From: an uncultured Alphaproteobacteria bacterium
Lineage (GTDB): Bacteria; Pseudomonadota; Alphaproteobacteria; Rhodospirillales; Rhodospirillaceae
Direction: 5' to 3'
Assembly (NCBI GenBank): GCA_900079695.1
Contig: LT599022.1
Coordinates: forward strand, 1,511,245 to 1,575,244
Length of the DNA stretch: 64,000 nucleotides
Position 1 is the first letter of the stretch. Each line of letters starts with the position of its first letter. Below the pieces are notes generated by a model, which was not told the DNA's origin, did not search any database, and worked only from the letters and a program-made list of their open reading frames with translations. The translations under genes and the position numbers were made by a program. This document shows positions 26,537 to 36,243 of the stretch, in pieces.

Positions 26537-28708
26537 ATGTCGATCACTCTTGCCCTCGGCGCCGCGATGTCCGGCCTGTCCACCGCCCAGCAGGGCCTGG
26601 ATTCGGTCGCGCGCAACATTTCGAACGTCAACACCAAGGGCTACACCCGCAAGGTCTTCGTGCAGGAAAGCCAGGTCCTCGCGGGCAAGGGCGTCGGCGT
26701 GCGCGCGAAGACGCTCGCGCGGACCGTGGACGAAAGCCTGATGAAGGATATTCGCCGCGCCGCCGCGATCGCGGGCGACCTTTCGGTGAAGACCGACTAC
26801 TACGGCCGCGTTCAGGACGTCTTCGGCACCCCCGCCGGCAACAGCTCGATCGCGCACACCATCTCCAACCTCGCCGACCAGTTCGAGAGCCTCGCCCTCG
26901 ACGTCTCCAGCGTCACCCAGGGCTCGAACGTGGTACGCGCGGCGGAAGACGTCGCCGACCAGCTGAGCCGGATGTCGTCGGCGGTGCAGGATCTGCGCCT
27001 CGAAGCCGACCGCTCGATCGAGAGCGACGTGCAGAGCGTCAACGACCTCCTGGAGCGCATCGACACCCTCAACGCGCAGATCGTCCGCAGCCAGAACACC
27101 TTCCAGGACACCGGCGACCTCGAGGATCAGCGCGATCAGGCGCTCACCGATCTCGCCGGCTACATCGACTTCAGCTACTTCAAGCGCGATTCCGGCGAGG
27201 TGATCATTCTCACCACCTCGGGTGCGAGCCTGCTCGACAAGTCTCCCGTCACCCTCTCCCACCAGGCGGTCACCAAAACCGACGCGGGGCTGACCTACGA
27301 AGGCGGCAACTTCAACGGCATCACCGCCAACGGCGTCGACATCACCAAGGATTTCAAGTCCGGCTCGATCGCCGCCTACGTCGACATGCGCGACCACACG
27401 CTACCGGCGATGCAGTCGGAAATCGACGAACTCTCCACGAAAATGCGCGAGCAGCTCAACGCGGTGCACAACCGCGGCACGCCCTATCCGGAACTCGCGC
27501 AGAGCTTCAACGGCACCCGCACCTTCATCGATACGGCCAACCAGTCGATATCGCTCGGCAGTGGCGACGTCCAATTGGTGCTCTATAACCCCGACGGCAC
27601 CCAGGCGGCGCAGTCGAGCATCAAGGACGAACTCGCCGCGATGAACGGCGGCACCCTGCCCTCCGCCTCGTCGATCGACGATGTCGTGCAGGCGCTCAAC
27701 AATTTCTTCAGCGACTATGCGGGCGCACCCGTGTCGTGGGCGGCGATCGATTCCGGCGGACACCTCGACATCCAGATTCCATCGACGCAGACGGTCGGCT
27801 TCGCGATGCGCGACGAAGACACGGCCCACATCGCCACCGACATCAAGATCGACTTCAACTCCGATGGCGCCGGGGCCGCCGACGAGAGCGCCTCCGGCTT
27901 CTCCAACTTCTTCGGCCTCAACGACTTCTTCGTCGACGACCGCACCCACTACCTCTACGACACCAAGGTGGTGTCGGGCTCGTGGAAGGTCTCCACGACC
28001 TCGCAGATCCGCTTCGGCACCGCCGCCGATACCGACATCGCCCGCGTCGACATCGGCCCGCAGGACACCGTCCAGACGATCGCCGCGAAGATCAACGCCA
28101 ACGCCGCGCTCGCGGGCCAGAACATCACCGCTTCGGTGGTCAACGAAGGCTCGGGCGTGCGCCTGCGCGTCCTCCAGAACGACGGCCAGGAGATGGTGAT
28201 CACCGAGACCACCGGCGCGGGCGTGCTCGACCGCCTCGGCTTCGGCCCGTCGAACTCCGGCGCGTCTTCGGCGCTCTCGGTACGCAGCGACCTCTCGACC
28301 AACCCGGCCCTGCTCTCCTCGGGCGTGCTGCAACGCAACGCCGACACCGGGCAATACACCCTCGGCACCGGCGACAACTCGATCGCCAACGCGATGGCGA
28401 AGGCGTTCGACACCCAGTTGGGCTTCAGCGAAGCCGGCAATCTCGCCTCTGGCAAGCAAACCTTCTCCACCTACGCCTCGGAGATCCTCTCGCAGAACTC
28501 CTCGGAGGCCGCGCGCGCCAAGAGTCAGCAGACGACGCAGACGACCCTGCTCTCCTCGCTCGAGCTCAAGCAGGGACAGATCAGCGGCGTCAACCTCGAC
28601 GAAGAACTCACGCAGTTGATCATCTTCCAGCAGGCCTACTCGGCCGCCGCACGGGTGATCTCCACCAATCAGCAACTGTTCGACGTCCTCAACAACATCG
28701 CCACCTGA
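26537..28708 (+). CDS. flgK: Hook-filament junction protein FlgK
   Basis: The 723-residue FlgK (HAP1) joins hook to filament. The N-terminus has the rod/hook-family block GLDSVARNISNVNTKGYTRK. The C-terminus has the matching coil (SGVNLDEELTQLIIFQQAYSAAARVISTNQQLFDVL). The middle, about residues 300-620, is an expanded variable region longer than in E. coli (547 residues in total). ATG 26537 is used because it gives MSITLALGAAMSGL. flgL follows after 17 bases with AAGGAGAG as ribosome site. Confidence 0.95.
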   Translation: MSITLALGAAMSGLSTAQQGLDSVARNISNVNTKGYTRKVFVQESQVLAGKGVGVRAKTLARTVDESLMKDIRRAAAIAGDLSVKTDYYGRVQDVFGTPAGNSSIAHTISNLADQFESLALDVSSVTQGSNVVRAAEDVADQLSRMSSAVQDLRLEADRSIESDVQSVNDLLERIDTLNAQIVRSQNTFQDTGDLEDQRDQALTDLAGYIDFSYFKRDSGEVIILTTSGASLLDKSPVTLSHQAVTKTDAGLTYEGGNFNGITANGVDITKDFKSGSIAAYVDMRDHTLPAMQSEIDELSTKMREQLNAVHNRGTPYPELAQSFNGTRTFIDTANQSISLGSGDVQLVLYNPDGTQAAQSSIKDELAAMNGGTLPSASSIDDVVQALNNFFSDYAGAPVSWAAIDSGGHLDIQIPSTQTVGFAMRDEDTAHIATDIKIDFNSDGAGAADESASGFSNFFGLNDFFVDDRTHYLYDTKVVSGSWKVSTTSQIRFGTAADTDIARVDIGPQDTVQTIAAKINANAALAGQNITASVVNEGSGVRLRVLQNDGQEMVITETTGAGVLDRLGFGPSNSGASSALSVRSDLSTNPALLSSGVLQRNADTGQYTLGTGDNSIANAMAKAFDTQLGFSEAGNLASGKQTFSTYASEILSQNSSEAARAKSQQTTQTTLLSSLELKQGQISGVNLDEELTQLIIFQQAYSAAARVISTNQQLFDVLNNIAT

Positions 28709-28725
28709 GGACAAGGAGAGCCACG

Positions 28726-30255
28726 ATGACCCGGGTTCCCACACTCGCCGCACACAACCTGATGGCTTCGCGCCTGATGCAGACGCAGACCAACATCTAC
28801 GACCTGCAGACGCAGCTTTCGACCAAGAAGAAATCGCAGGACTATACCGGCATCGCCGCCGACACCTCGCGGCTGATCAACTTCGAGACGCAGGCGTCGC
28901 GCACCCAGGCGTTCATCACCACCAACACCGTGGCGAACACCAAGCTCTCGACGATGAGCACATCCGTGACCGGAGCGCGCAAGTCGCTGATCCAGTTCCG
29001 CGACGATCTCTCGAAGTTCCTCGGCCGCGACCTCACCTCCATGGACGACGCGGAGATCAACGACTTCAAAGATCTCCAGCAGCGCGCCTTCAACATCATG
29101 AAAGACGTCGAGGACTATTTCGACATCAAGATCGACGGCCAGTATCTGTTCGCGGGCGGCAAGTCGGATGCGGTGCCGGTGTCGGTGCCCTACACCTCGC
29201 TGGAGGCGTTTCAATCGGTCTACGACGGCAACACCGTGACCGCGCCCGAGAGCCGCTTCGCGCACATGAACAACACCCAGGTGACCGCCGCCGAAACCGG
29301 CACCCTCACCTTCAATGCCGGCGGCACGATCGTTGCGGGCAACGCCGAAGCGTTCAACCTTCAGCACTACAATTCGGCGGGAATGGGATCGACGACCTTC
29401 GATTCCACGGCGGGTACGATTTCCGCCACCAACGCCAACGTCTTCGGCAACGTCGAAGCCGGAATGACGATCCAGGTCGGCGGCAGCACCGGCAACGACC
29501 GCTTCTACACCGTCACCGGCATCTCCTCCGACGGACGCACCCTGACCGTCGTGCCGCCGCCCGCGGCCGACGAAACCGCCCCCGCGGGCCTCGACGTCAC
29601 CGTGCCGTCGGTGCAACCCGGGCCGATGACCGTGACCGGCAGCAACGGCAACAACCGTACCTACACCGTCACCGGCGTCTCGATCGACGGCACCACGCTC
29701 ACCGTCACCCCGCCGCCCTCCGCGGAGGCTCTCGGCGCCACCCGCTCGGCACAGATCAGCAACGCCATCTACTACCAGGGCGGCGAGACCGTGGTGCAGC
29801 ACCGCGTCGACGAGACCCGCAGCGTCGAGTTCGGCGTCAACGCCAAGGACGGCGCGGTGGAAAAGGCGCTGCGCGCGATCGGCATGGTCTGCCAGGGCAT
29901 GCCGGTGGACGGCTCCGGCGAGGTGGACGGCGAGGAACTGCGCCGCCGTCTCGATTCCGCGTTCAACATCGCGAGCGATGCGGTCGACCACTCCAACCTG
30001 AACAACGCCACCGAGAACGGCCAGGATTTCGGGCGCCTCGAAAACCTGCTCGCAAGCAATCAGGTGGTGCTGAAGAACGCACTCGACCGGCAGAAGACCC
30101 AACTCTCGTTCTTCCAGACCCGTGCTGGCGAGATCGAGAACGCCGACCCCACCGAGGTGGCGGTAAAAATCAACGACGAGTCCAACGCGCTGCAGTATTC
30201 CTACGCCGCGATGAGCATGGTCAACCGGCTCTCGCTGCTGAGCTACCTGGGCTGA
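28726..30255 (+). CDS. flgL: Hook-filament junction protein FlgL, with inserted repeats
   Basis: The 509-residue FlgL (HAP3) has a flagellin-like N-terminus (LMASRLMQTQTNIYDLQTQLSTKKK) and C-terminal coil (LQYSYAAMSMVNRLSLLSYLG). It is much longer than the E. coli protein (317). The insertion at about residues 175-340 contains a tandem beta-type repeat: residues 247-279 (MTIQVGGSTGNDRFYTVTG..) and 301-331 (MTVTGSNGNNRTYTVTG..), both continuing DGxTLTVxPPP. The stop lies inside the convergent TPR-glycosyltransferase gene, overlapping by 35 bases. Confidence 0.9.
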   Translation: MTRVPTLAAHNLMASRLMQTQTNIYDLQTQLSTKKKSQDYTGIAADTSRLINFETQASRTQAFITTNTVANTKLSTMSTSVTGARKSLIQFRDDLSKFLGRDLTSMDDAEINDFKDLQQRAFNIMKDVEDYFDIKIDGQYLFAGGKSDAVPVSVPYTSLEAFQSVYDGNTVTAPESRFAHMNNTQVTAAETGTLTFNAGGTIVAGNAEAFNLQHYNSAGMGSTTFDSTAGTISATNANVFGNVEAGMTIQVGGSTGNDRFYTVTGISSDGRTLTVVPPPAADETAPAGLDVTVPSVQPGPMTVTGSNGNNRTYTVTGVSIDGTTLTVTPPPSAEALGATRSAQISNAIYYQGGETVVQHRVDETRSVEFGVNAKDGAVEKALRAIGMVCQGMPVDGSGEVDGEELRRRLDSAFNIASDAVDHSNLNNATENGQDFGRLENLLASNQVVLKNALDRQKTQLSFFQTRAGEIENADPTEVAVKINDESNALQYSYAAMSMVNRLSLLSYLG

Positions 30256-31645
30256 GGGCGGCGCGCAGCCGGGCGAGCGGCACCGACCAGTCGCGCGCGG
30301 TCTCCTGCCGCAGGAGCCGCGCCGACGGATACCAGGGGGTGTCGGGACGGTCGCGCATCCAGCGCCAGTCCGCCCCCTTCACCAGCAGCACGTAAACCGG
30401 CACGCCGAGGCCGCCCGCGACGTGGAGCGCGGCGGTATCGACCGAGACCACCGCATCCATTTGCGCGATCAGCGCCGCGGTATCGGCGAAATCGCGGATC
30501 AGCGGCGCGAGATCGATCCAGCCCGAACCCGGGGGGATATCGCACGCGCGGCTGTCGGCCTGAAGGCTGTAGACCGCGAGGCCGAGCCCATCGAGCGCGG
30601 CGGCGATCAGGCCGGGATCGATGCTGCGGCTGCGCGGCTTCGGCTTGTCGCCCCATACCACCCCGATCCGGAGCCGCCCCGGAGCTTCCGGCAGGCGCGG
30701 CGCGGCAGGTGCGGACAGATAGGGAAACCGGCCGAAATCTCCATCCGGGGCGAGGGCGAACACCCCCGGCAGGCTCATCATCGGGATTTCCGCCACGCAG
30801 CCGGGCGGCGCGCTCGCGAAGACTTCGGCCACGCCGTCGACCGCGCCCAGCAGACGATGCAGCACCGGCGGCGCGCTGACCACCGCCGGAACCCCGGCGG
30901 CGGCGGCGGCGCGGCCGACGAACCGCGCGAACTGGATGTGATCGCCGAGCCCCTGCTCGCCCCGCACCCACAGCCGCCCGCCCGCCGGCAGCGGTTCGCC
31001 CCGCCAGCGCGGCAGGCCGGAGGCGGGATAGGCCTCCACGAACGCCTTGCGCTTCCACCGCCACTCGTATTCCGGCCACGCGGCGCGCCAGTCGCCCGCG
31101 AGGAGATCGGCGAAAGCGCGACTCATGTGCGCCTCGACGTCGTCCGGCGCGAGCGCGAGCGCACGGGCGCAGGCGTCGCGCGCCTCCTCGCAGCGGTTGA
31201 GGTCGACGAGGCAGGCGGCGAGGTTCGCCCACGCGGTGGCGTTTCCGGCGCGTTCCTCGGCGACGCGGCGCAGGTGGGGTTCGGCGTCGTCGGGGCGCAA
31301 CAGCGTCATCAGGCAGGTGCCGAGGGTTTCGGCGAAGTCGACGCGCGCATCGGCGCGCGCGGCGGCTTCGAGGTGCGCCAGCGCGTCGGCGGCGCGGCCG
31401 TGGCGGTAGAGGGCGAGGCCGCAGGCGTGGCGCACCGCCGCGTCGCCGGGCCGTGCGGCGGCGGCGGCTTCGAGATCCGGCACCGCCTCGGCGAGACGAT
31501 CCAGGCGTTCGAGCGCGCAGCCGCGCACGAACAGCGCGTCGGCATCACCGGGGTCCGCCGCCAGCACCGCGCCCGCGGCCTCGGCGGCGGCGGCGTCGAG
31601 CCCGGCCTCCAGATAGCCGATCGCGAGGATCAGGTCCTTGCGCAC
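30221..31645 (-). CDS. TPR protein with GT9/heptosyltransferase-like C-terminal domain
   Basis: The 474-residue protein has N-terminal TPR repeats (LEAGLDAAAAEAAGAVLAAD; TAWANLAACLVDLNRCEEA) to about residue 210. A domain typical of TPR-linked glycosyltransferases follows: WRGEPLPAGGRLWVRGEQGLGDHIQFARF, then GVVWGDKPKPRSRSI, MDAVVSVDTAALHVAGGLGVPVYVLL and GADWRWMRDRPDTPWYPS. It probably acts in protein or cell-surface glycosylation. GTG 31645 is chosen because the first residues then match the start of the neighbouring GT41 protein. It overlaps the upstream stop by 16 bases. Confidence 0.82.
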   Translation of the reverse strand: MRKDLILAIGYLEAGLDAAAAEAAGAVLAADPGDADALFVRGCALERLDRLAEAVPDLEAAAAARPGDAAVRHACGLALYRHGRAADALAHLEAAARADARVDFAETLGTCLMTLLRPDDAEPHLRRVAEERAGNATAWANLAACLVDLNRCEEARDACARALALAPDDVEAHMSRAFADLLAGDWRAAWPEYEWRWKRKAFVEAYPASGLPRWRGEPLPAGGRLWVRGEQGLGDHIQFARFVGRAAAAAGVPAVVSAPPVLHRLLGAVDGVAEVFASAPPGCVAEIPMMSLPGVFALAPDGDFGRFPYLSAPAAPRLPEAPGRLRIGVVWGDKPKPRSRSIDPGLIAAALDGLGLAVYSLQADSRACDIPPGSGWIDLAPLIRDFADTAALIAQMDAVVSVDTAALHVAGGLGVPVYVLLVKGADWRWMRDRPDTPWYPSARLLRQETARDWSVPLARLRAALSPGSSAARAG

Positions 31646-31770
31646 GCCGCCATCTCCCGTTCGAAGCGCGACGGACCGAGGCCGCAGCGCGGCCCCGAGG
31701 CGCACCATTCCCGCCACATCCGCCGGTACGCCGCCTCGACGTCGCGCGTCAGCCCCCGCTCGTCGCACAG
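31602..31770 (-). repeat. Diverged direct repeat, copy 1
   Basis: This junction (end of one GT41 gene plus start of the next gene) closely resembles about 33800-33985. Both encode a GPRCGLGPSRFE tail and an RK(D/H)LILA(I/F)GYLEAGLDAAAA head, suggesting tandem duplication. Confidence 0.65.
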
Positions 31771-33855
31771 CATCGAGGAGACGAGGCGGCGGTGGATCTC
31801 CGGGCGCATCGCCGCAAGCTCGCCGCGCCGTCCCGCCCAGCCGATCGCGCGCCGTACGTAGTCGGCGACGTCGTCGGCGAGGAACACCGGGTCGACGCCG
31901 ATCGCGCCGAGCAGGCTTTCCGCCACCCGCGACAGGTGCCGTTCACCCTTCACCGCCAGCACCGGCACCCCCATCGAGAACGCCTCGCAGGTGGTGGTGG
32001 TGCCGTTGTAGGGGAAGGTGTCGAGCGCGAGATCGACGCGGTCGTAGATTTCGAGGTGCGAACCGAGGGTCGGCATGAAGGCGAAGGTATCGACGCGCTG
32101 CGGATCGACGCCGCGGGCGGCGAACGCCTCCCGCACCCAGTCGCAGGCGGCGCGCTCGGCGAACTGCTTGGCCTTGAGCAGCAGCCGCGCCTCGGGCACG
32201 CCGCGCAGGATCTCCGCCCAGGCGTCGAACACCCGGTCGTTGAGCTTGAGCGCGGTGTTGAACGAACCGAAGGTGAACGGCGCGCCGGAGGCCGAAGGCC
32301 CGGCCGAGACCGGCGGCCGGTCGGGCACCGGCCGGTAGGCGAGAAACGGCCGGTCGAGCCGCACCAGGCGCTCGGTGGCCCAGACCTCGGCCCCGGGCGG
32401 ATCGGTGACGGCGTCGACGATGCGGTAGTCGATCGCGGGCACGCCGGTGGTGTCGGGATAGCCGATATAGGTGACCTGCACCGGCGCGGCGCGGCGCGCG
32501 AACACCGGCAGGAGGTTGCTCGCGGTATGCCCGGCGAGATCGACGAGAATGTCGATGCGGTCGGCGGCGATCGCATCGCGTACCGCCGCGTCGCTTTGGC
32601 CGAGCACGTCGCGCCAGCCATCGACGCGCTCGGCGATCCATTCGGTGACGCGGTCGGGCTTGTCGGTGGCGCTGTAGGCGAACACCTCGAACCGCTCGCG
32701 ATCGTGAGCGGAGATCAGCGGAATGGTGAAGTACGCCACCGAATGGGCGCGGAAGTCGGGCGAGACGTAGCCGATCCGCAGGCGGCGCTCGGGATCGGGC
32801 GGATTGGCGAAACGCCGTGCCGGATCGTCGCCCGCGCCGCCGAAGCGCTCGCCCCATGCGCGATGGGCGGCGAAGATCTCCTCCGCCGTGCGCGCCGGAT
32901 CGTAATGGAGGATGAAAGCGCGGTTGGAGGCGTAGGCGGGCGCCTGAGGCACCGTCAGGCGCGCGGCATCGGCGAAGCACGGCGCGGCCTCGGCGGCGCG
33001 GCCGCATCCCACCAGCGCGAGGCCGAGGAGATCGTAGACCTCGTGGCGCTGCGGATCGACGGCGAGAGCGCGGCGCCCCCAGTCGATCGCCTCGACATAG
33101 CGGTCGCACAGGAAATGCAGAACGCCGGTCTGGTAGAGCGCGGTGAAATTCTCGGGGTCGGCCGCCAGCACCTCGGCCAGCACCGCACGGGCATCGTCGA
33201 AGCGCAGGCGGCGCGCCAGCACCTCGGCAAGTCGGAAGCGGGCCTCGTTGCTGTCCGGGCGCAGCGCCAGGGCAGCGCGCAAGCCCGCTTCGGCGGCCGC
33301 ATCGTCGCGACGAGCCTGCGCGGCGACGGCGCGACCGTAGACCGCTTCGAACATCTCCGGCGCGACCGCGAGCGCCGCGTCGAAACACACCTCGGCCTCC
33401 GCCGGACGAGCGAGGCCGAGAAGTGCGTGCCCCCGGTTGCAGAGCACGTACGGGTGCCGCGCCGCGGCGGCGTCGAGGCGGTCGAGCAGGTCGAGCGCCG
33501 CGGCACAGCGGCGCTGCGACAGCAGCAGCGCGGCATGCTGGTTGATCAGATCGGCGTCGTCGGGAAACCGTTCGCGCGCCTCGGACAGCACCGTTTCGGC
33601 CTCGGCCGGTCCGGCGGCGACGCGGGCATGACGCGCCCACGCGGCCCAGGCGGCGGGCAGCGCGGCCACTGCGGCGACGGTGCGGAAGGCGGCGCGTCCG
33701 GCATCGGGGCCGCCGTCGCGCCACGCCGCGGCGGCGAGTTCGAGGGCGGGGCCGAGGGCGTCGGGATCGGCGAAGGCGGCGGCAAGGGCATCGGCGGCGG
33801 CGGCATCGAGTCCGGCTTCGAGGTAGCCGAAGGCGAGGATCAGATGCTTGCGCAT
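31630..33855 (-). CDS. GT41 (OGT/SPINDLY-like) TPR O-glycosyltransferase
   Basis: The 741-residue protein has TPRs over roughly residues 1-310 and then the catalytic GT41 domain. Motifs are RLRIGYVSPDFRAHSVAYF, DILVDLAGHTASNLLPVFARRAAPVQVTYIGYPDTTG, FGSFNTALKLNDRVFDAWAEIL and ALDTFPYNGTTTTCEAFSMGVPV. These proteins transfer a sugar from a UDP-sugar to Ser/Thr in the cytoplasm. Acting downstream of flbT-flaF in the same orientation, flagellin is a likely acceptor (inference). It overlaps both neighbours and shares high similarity with the next gene upstream. Confidence 0.9.
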   Translation of the reverse strand: MRKHLILAFGYLEAGLDAAAADALAAAFADPDALGPALELAAAAWRDGGPDAGRAAFRTVAAVAALPAAWAAWARHARVAAGPAEAETVLSEARERFPDDADLINQHAALLLSQRRCAAALDLLDRLDAAAARHPYVLCNRGHALLGLARPAEAEVCFDAALAVAPEMFEAVYGRAVAAQARRDDAAAEAGLRAALALRPDSNEARFRLAEVLARRLRFDDARAVLAEVLAADPENFTALYQTGVLHFLCDRYVEAIDWGRRALAVDPQRHEVYDLLGLALVGCGRAAEAAPCFADAARLTVPQAPAYASNRAFILHYDPARTAEEIFAAHRAWGERFGGAGDDPARRFANPPDPERRLRIGYVSPDFRAHSVAYFTIPLISAHDRERFEVFAYSATDKPDRVTEWIAERVDGWRDVLGQSDAAVRDAIAADRIDILVDLAGHTASNLLPVFARRAAPVQVTYIGYPDTTGVPAIDYRIVDAVTDPPGAEVWATERLVRLDRPFLAYRPVPDRPPVSAGPSASGAPFTFGSFNTALKLNDRVFDAWAEILRGVPEARLLLKAKQFAERAACDWVREAFAARGVDPQRVDTFAFMPTLGSHLEIYDRVDLALDTFPYNGTTTTCEAFSMGVPVLAVKGERHLSRVAESLLGAIGVDPVFLADDVADYVRRAIGWAGRRGELAAMRPEIHRRLVSSMLCDERGLTRDVEAAYRRMWREWCASGPRCGLGPSRFEREMAACART

Positions 33856-33985
33856 GCCAGCTCCCCCTCGAACCGCGAGGGACCGAGGCCGCAGCGCGGA
33901 CCTTCCGCACACCAGCGCCGCCACATCTCGCGGTAGGCGGCTTCGAGCGCGCGGGCAAGCCCCGCCCGGTCGCACAGCGGCGAGG
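33800..33985 (-). repeat. Diverged direct repeat, copy 2
   Basis: Partner of the repeat at about 31602-31770, at the junction of the two tandem GT41 genes. Similarity is obvious by eye, for example the shared GGACCGAGGCCGCAGCGCGG core. Confidence 0.65.
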
Positions 33986-36230
33986 CCAGCAAGCGGCGGC
34001 AAACCTCCGGCCGCAACGCCGCAAGTTCGGCGCGCCGCCCCGCCCAGGCGATCGCGCGGCGGACGTAGTCGGCCTCCGTCTCCGCGAGGAACCCGTCGGC
34101 GAGCCCCAGAGACGAAATCAGGCTCGCGCCGACGCGGGCGCAGTGGCGATCGCCCGCCAACCCCAGCACCGGCACGCCCATCGAGAACGCCTCGCAGGTG
34201 GTGGTGGTGCCGTTGTAGGGGAAGGTGTCGAGCGCGAGGTCGATCTCGCGGTAGAGCGCCAGATGGTCGCCGACGGTGCGCGAAAACCCGTGCAGCGCGA
34301 GCCGCTCGGGCGGCACGCCGCGCGCCGCGAAGGCATCGTTCACCCAGGCGCGCGCCGATGCCGAACCGAACTGCTGCGCCTTCATCAACAGGCGCGCCGC
34401 GGGCACGCCCTTGAGGATCTCCGCCCAGGCGTCGAACACCCGGTCGTTGAGTTTGGGCGCGGTATTGAAGGTGCCGAAGGTGAACGGCGCGCCGGTCGCC
34501 GACGGCCCCGCCGCCACCGTCGCGCGCCCGGGTTCCGGACGGTAGGCGAGGAAGGTTCGCGGCAGCCGCACCAGGGTTTCGGTGGCGAAGGCGTCGGCGG
34601 AATCCGACGGATCGGTGATCGCGTCGACGATGCGGTAGTCGACCGACGCCATGCCGGTGGTGTCGGGATAGCCGATATAGCTCGCCTGCACCGGCGCGGC
34701 GCGGCGGTGCATCACCGCAAGGCCGTTGTTCGCGGTGTGCCCGGCGAGATCGACGAGGATGTCGATGCCGTCGGCGGCGATCCGTGCCCGTGCCTCGTCG
34801 GGGGTCAGGTGGGAAATGTCGCGCCAATGGTCGGTGTAAGCTTCGATCCACTCGGACAGTACGTCGCGGGTGCGGGACAGGCTGTAGGCGAACACCTCGA
34901 CGGCGGCGCGATCATGGTGCTCGAACATCCCCATCGCGAAGAACGCCACCGAATGGACGCGGAAATCCGGCGAAATATAGCCGATCTTCAGACGCCGTTC
35001 GGGATCCGGCGGATTGACGAAGCGCCGCGCCGGATCGTCGCCGCGACCGTCGAACCGCGCGCCGAACGCCACGTGCGCCGCGAACAGGTCGGCCGGACTG
35101 CGATCCGCGTCGTAGTGCAGCGCATACAGGCGGTTTTCGGCATAGCGGTGGGCGAACGGCACCGACTGAGCGGCGGCGACGGCGAACCGTTCGAGCGCGT
35201 CGGCGAACGCACCGCGATGCAGCTCCAGCACCGCGAGAAGATCGTTGAGGTCGGCGGCATCGGGATCGAGCGCGAGCGCGCGGCGCGCGTGGAATTCCGC
35301 CTCGTCGTTGCGGCGCTGTTCGCGGAGATTGATGGCGAGGCGGAAATGCGCGTCGTAACAGTCGGGCTCGTCGGCGGCGAGCGCGCGCAACACCGCTTCC
35401 CCCGCTTCGAGGTCCGAACGCCGGGCATGGATTTCGGCCAGCCGCAGGCGCGCCTCGCGGAACTTGGGCCGGAGTTCGAGGGCGCGCACCAGACCCTTCG
35501 CCGCCGCCGCGTTATCGCCGGTCTCGCAGGCGACCACGGCGCGGCCGAAAATTCCTTCGAACAGATCGGGTGCGGCGTCGAGGGCGGCGGCGAACGCCGC
35601 GTCGGCCTCGTCGAAGCGGCGCAGGCCGAGCAGCGCGTTGCCACGGTTGGCGAGCGCGAACGGGTGGCGTCCCGCGTCGGCGTCGCGCGCCGCGAGTTCG
35701 TCGGCCTCGGCGAGCGCATCGGCGTACCGCTTGGCGGCAAGATGCCACGCGACCGAGACGTTGCGCAGATCCGCGTCGTCGGGGAACCGGGCGAGCCCGT
35801 CGTCGAGTGCCTCCCGCGCCGCCGCCGCGTCGCCTCCCGCGCGGGCGGCCCGGGCGAGCGCGGCCCAGGTGGCGGCGCGATCCGGCCGGAGGCGGGCGGC
35901 GCGGGCGAACGCGGCCCGGGCCGCGGCGACGTCGCCGAGCGCCCGGGCGCAGACGCCGAGCTGGAACGACAGGTCGGCGATCGCCGCAAGGTCGTCGATC
36001 TCGGCGAGCGCCGCGCCGAGAACCGCCGCCGCCGCTGCGGCGTCGCCGCGCGCGAGGGCGATCGCCGCACGCAATTGCGCCAGCGCCGCGGCGGGCGCAT
36101 CCGCAAGGCCGTCGGCGAAGAACGCCGCACCGTCCGCGTCCCCCATGTGCAGACGCCGCCAGGCCGGAGCGAACCCCGGCGTGGCGGCGTGACGGAACAG
36201 ATCCTCGGCGAAGAAGCTCTCGGCGGTCAT
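33840..36230 (-). CDS. GT41 (OGT/SPINDLY-like) TPR O-glycosyltransferase, tandem paralogue
   Basis: The 796-residue paralogue of the downstream gene has TPR repeats over roughly residues 50-370 and then the catalytic domain. Motifs are RLKIGYISPDFRVHSVAFF, DILVDLAGHTANNGLAVMHRRAAPVQASYIGYPDTTG, FGTFNTAPKLNDRVFDAWAEIL and DTFPYNGTTTTCEAFSMG. The ATG at 36230 begins 13 bases after the flaF stop and gives MTAESFFAEDLFRH; the longer frame overlaps flaF. Cotranscription with flbT-flaF is likely, linking glycosylation to flagellin production. Confidence 0.9.
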   Translation of the reverse strand: MTAESFFAEDLFRHAATPGFAPAWRRLHMGDADGAAFFADGLADAPAAALAQLRAAIALARGDAAAAAAVLGAALAEIDDLAAIADLSFQLGVCARALGDVAAARAAFARAARLRPDRAATWAALARAARAGGDAAAAREALDDGLARFPDDADLRNVSVAWHLAAKRYADALAEADELAARDADAGRHPFALANRGNALLGLRRFDEADAAFAAALDAAPDLFEGIFGRAVVACETGDNAAAAKGLVRALELRPKFREARLRLAEIHARRSDLEAGEAVLRALAADEPDCYDAHFRLAINLREQRRNDEAEFHARRALALDPDAADLNDLLAVLELHRGAFADALERFAVAAAQSVPFAHRYAENRLYALHYDADRSPADLFAAHVAFGARFDGRGDDPARRFVNPPDPERRLKIGYISPDFRVHSVAFFAMGMFEHHDRAAVEVFAYSLSRTRDVLSEWIEAYTDHWRDISHLTPDEARARIAADGIDILVDLAGHTANNGLAVMHRRAAPVQASYIGYPDTTGMASVDYRIVDAITDPSDSADAFATETLVRLPRTFLAYRPEPGRATVAAGPSATGAPFTFGTFNTAPKLNDRVFDAWAEILKGVPAARLLMKAQQFGSASARAWVNDAFAARGVPPERLALHGFSRTVGDHLALYREIDLALDTFPYNGTTTTCEAFSMGVPVLGLAGDRHCARVGASLISSLGLADGFLAETEADYVRRAIAWAGRRAELAALRPEVCRRLLASPLCDRAGLARALEAAYREMWRRWCAEGPRCGLGPSRFEGELACASI

Positions 36231-36243
36231 TCCCGGCGATCGG

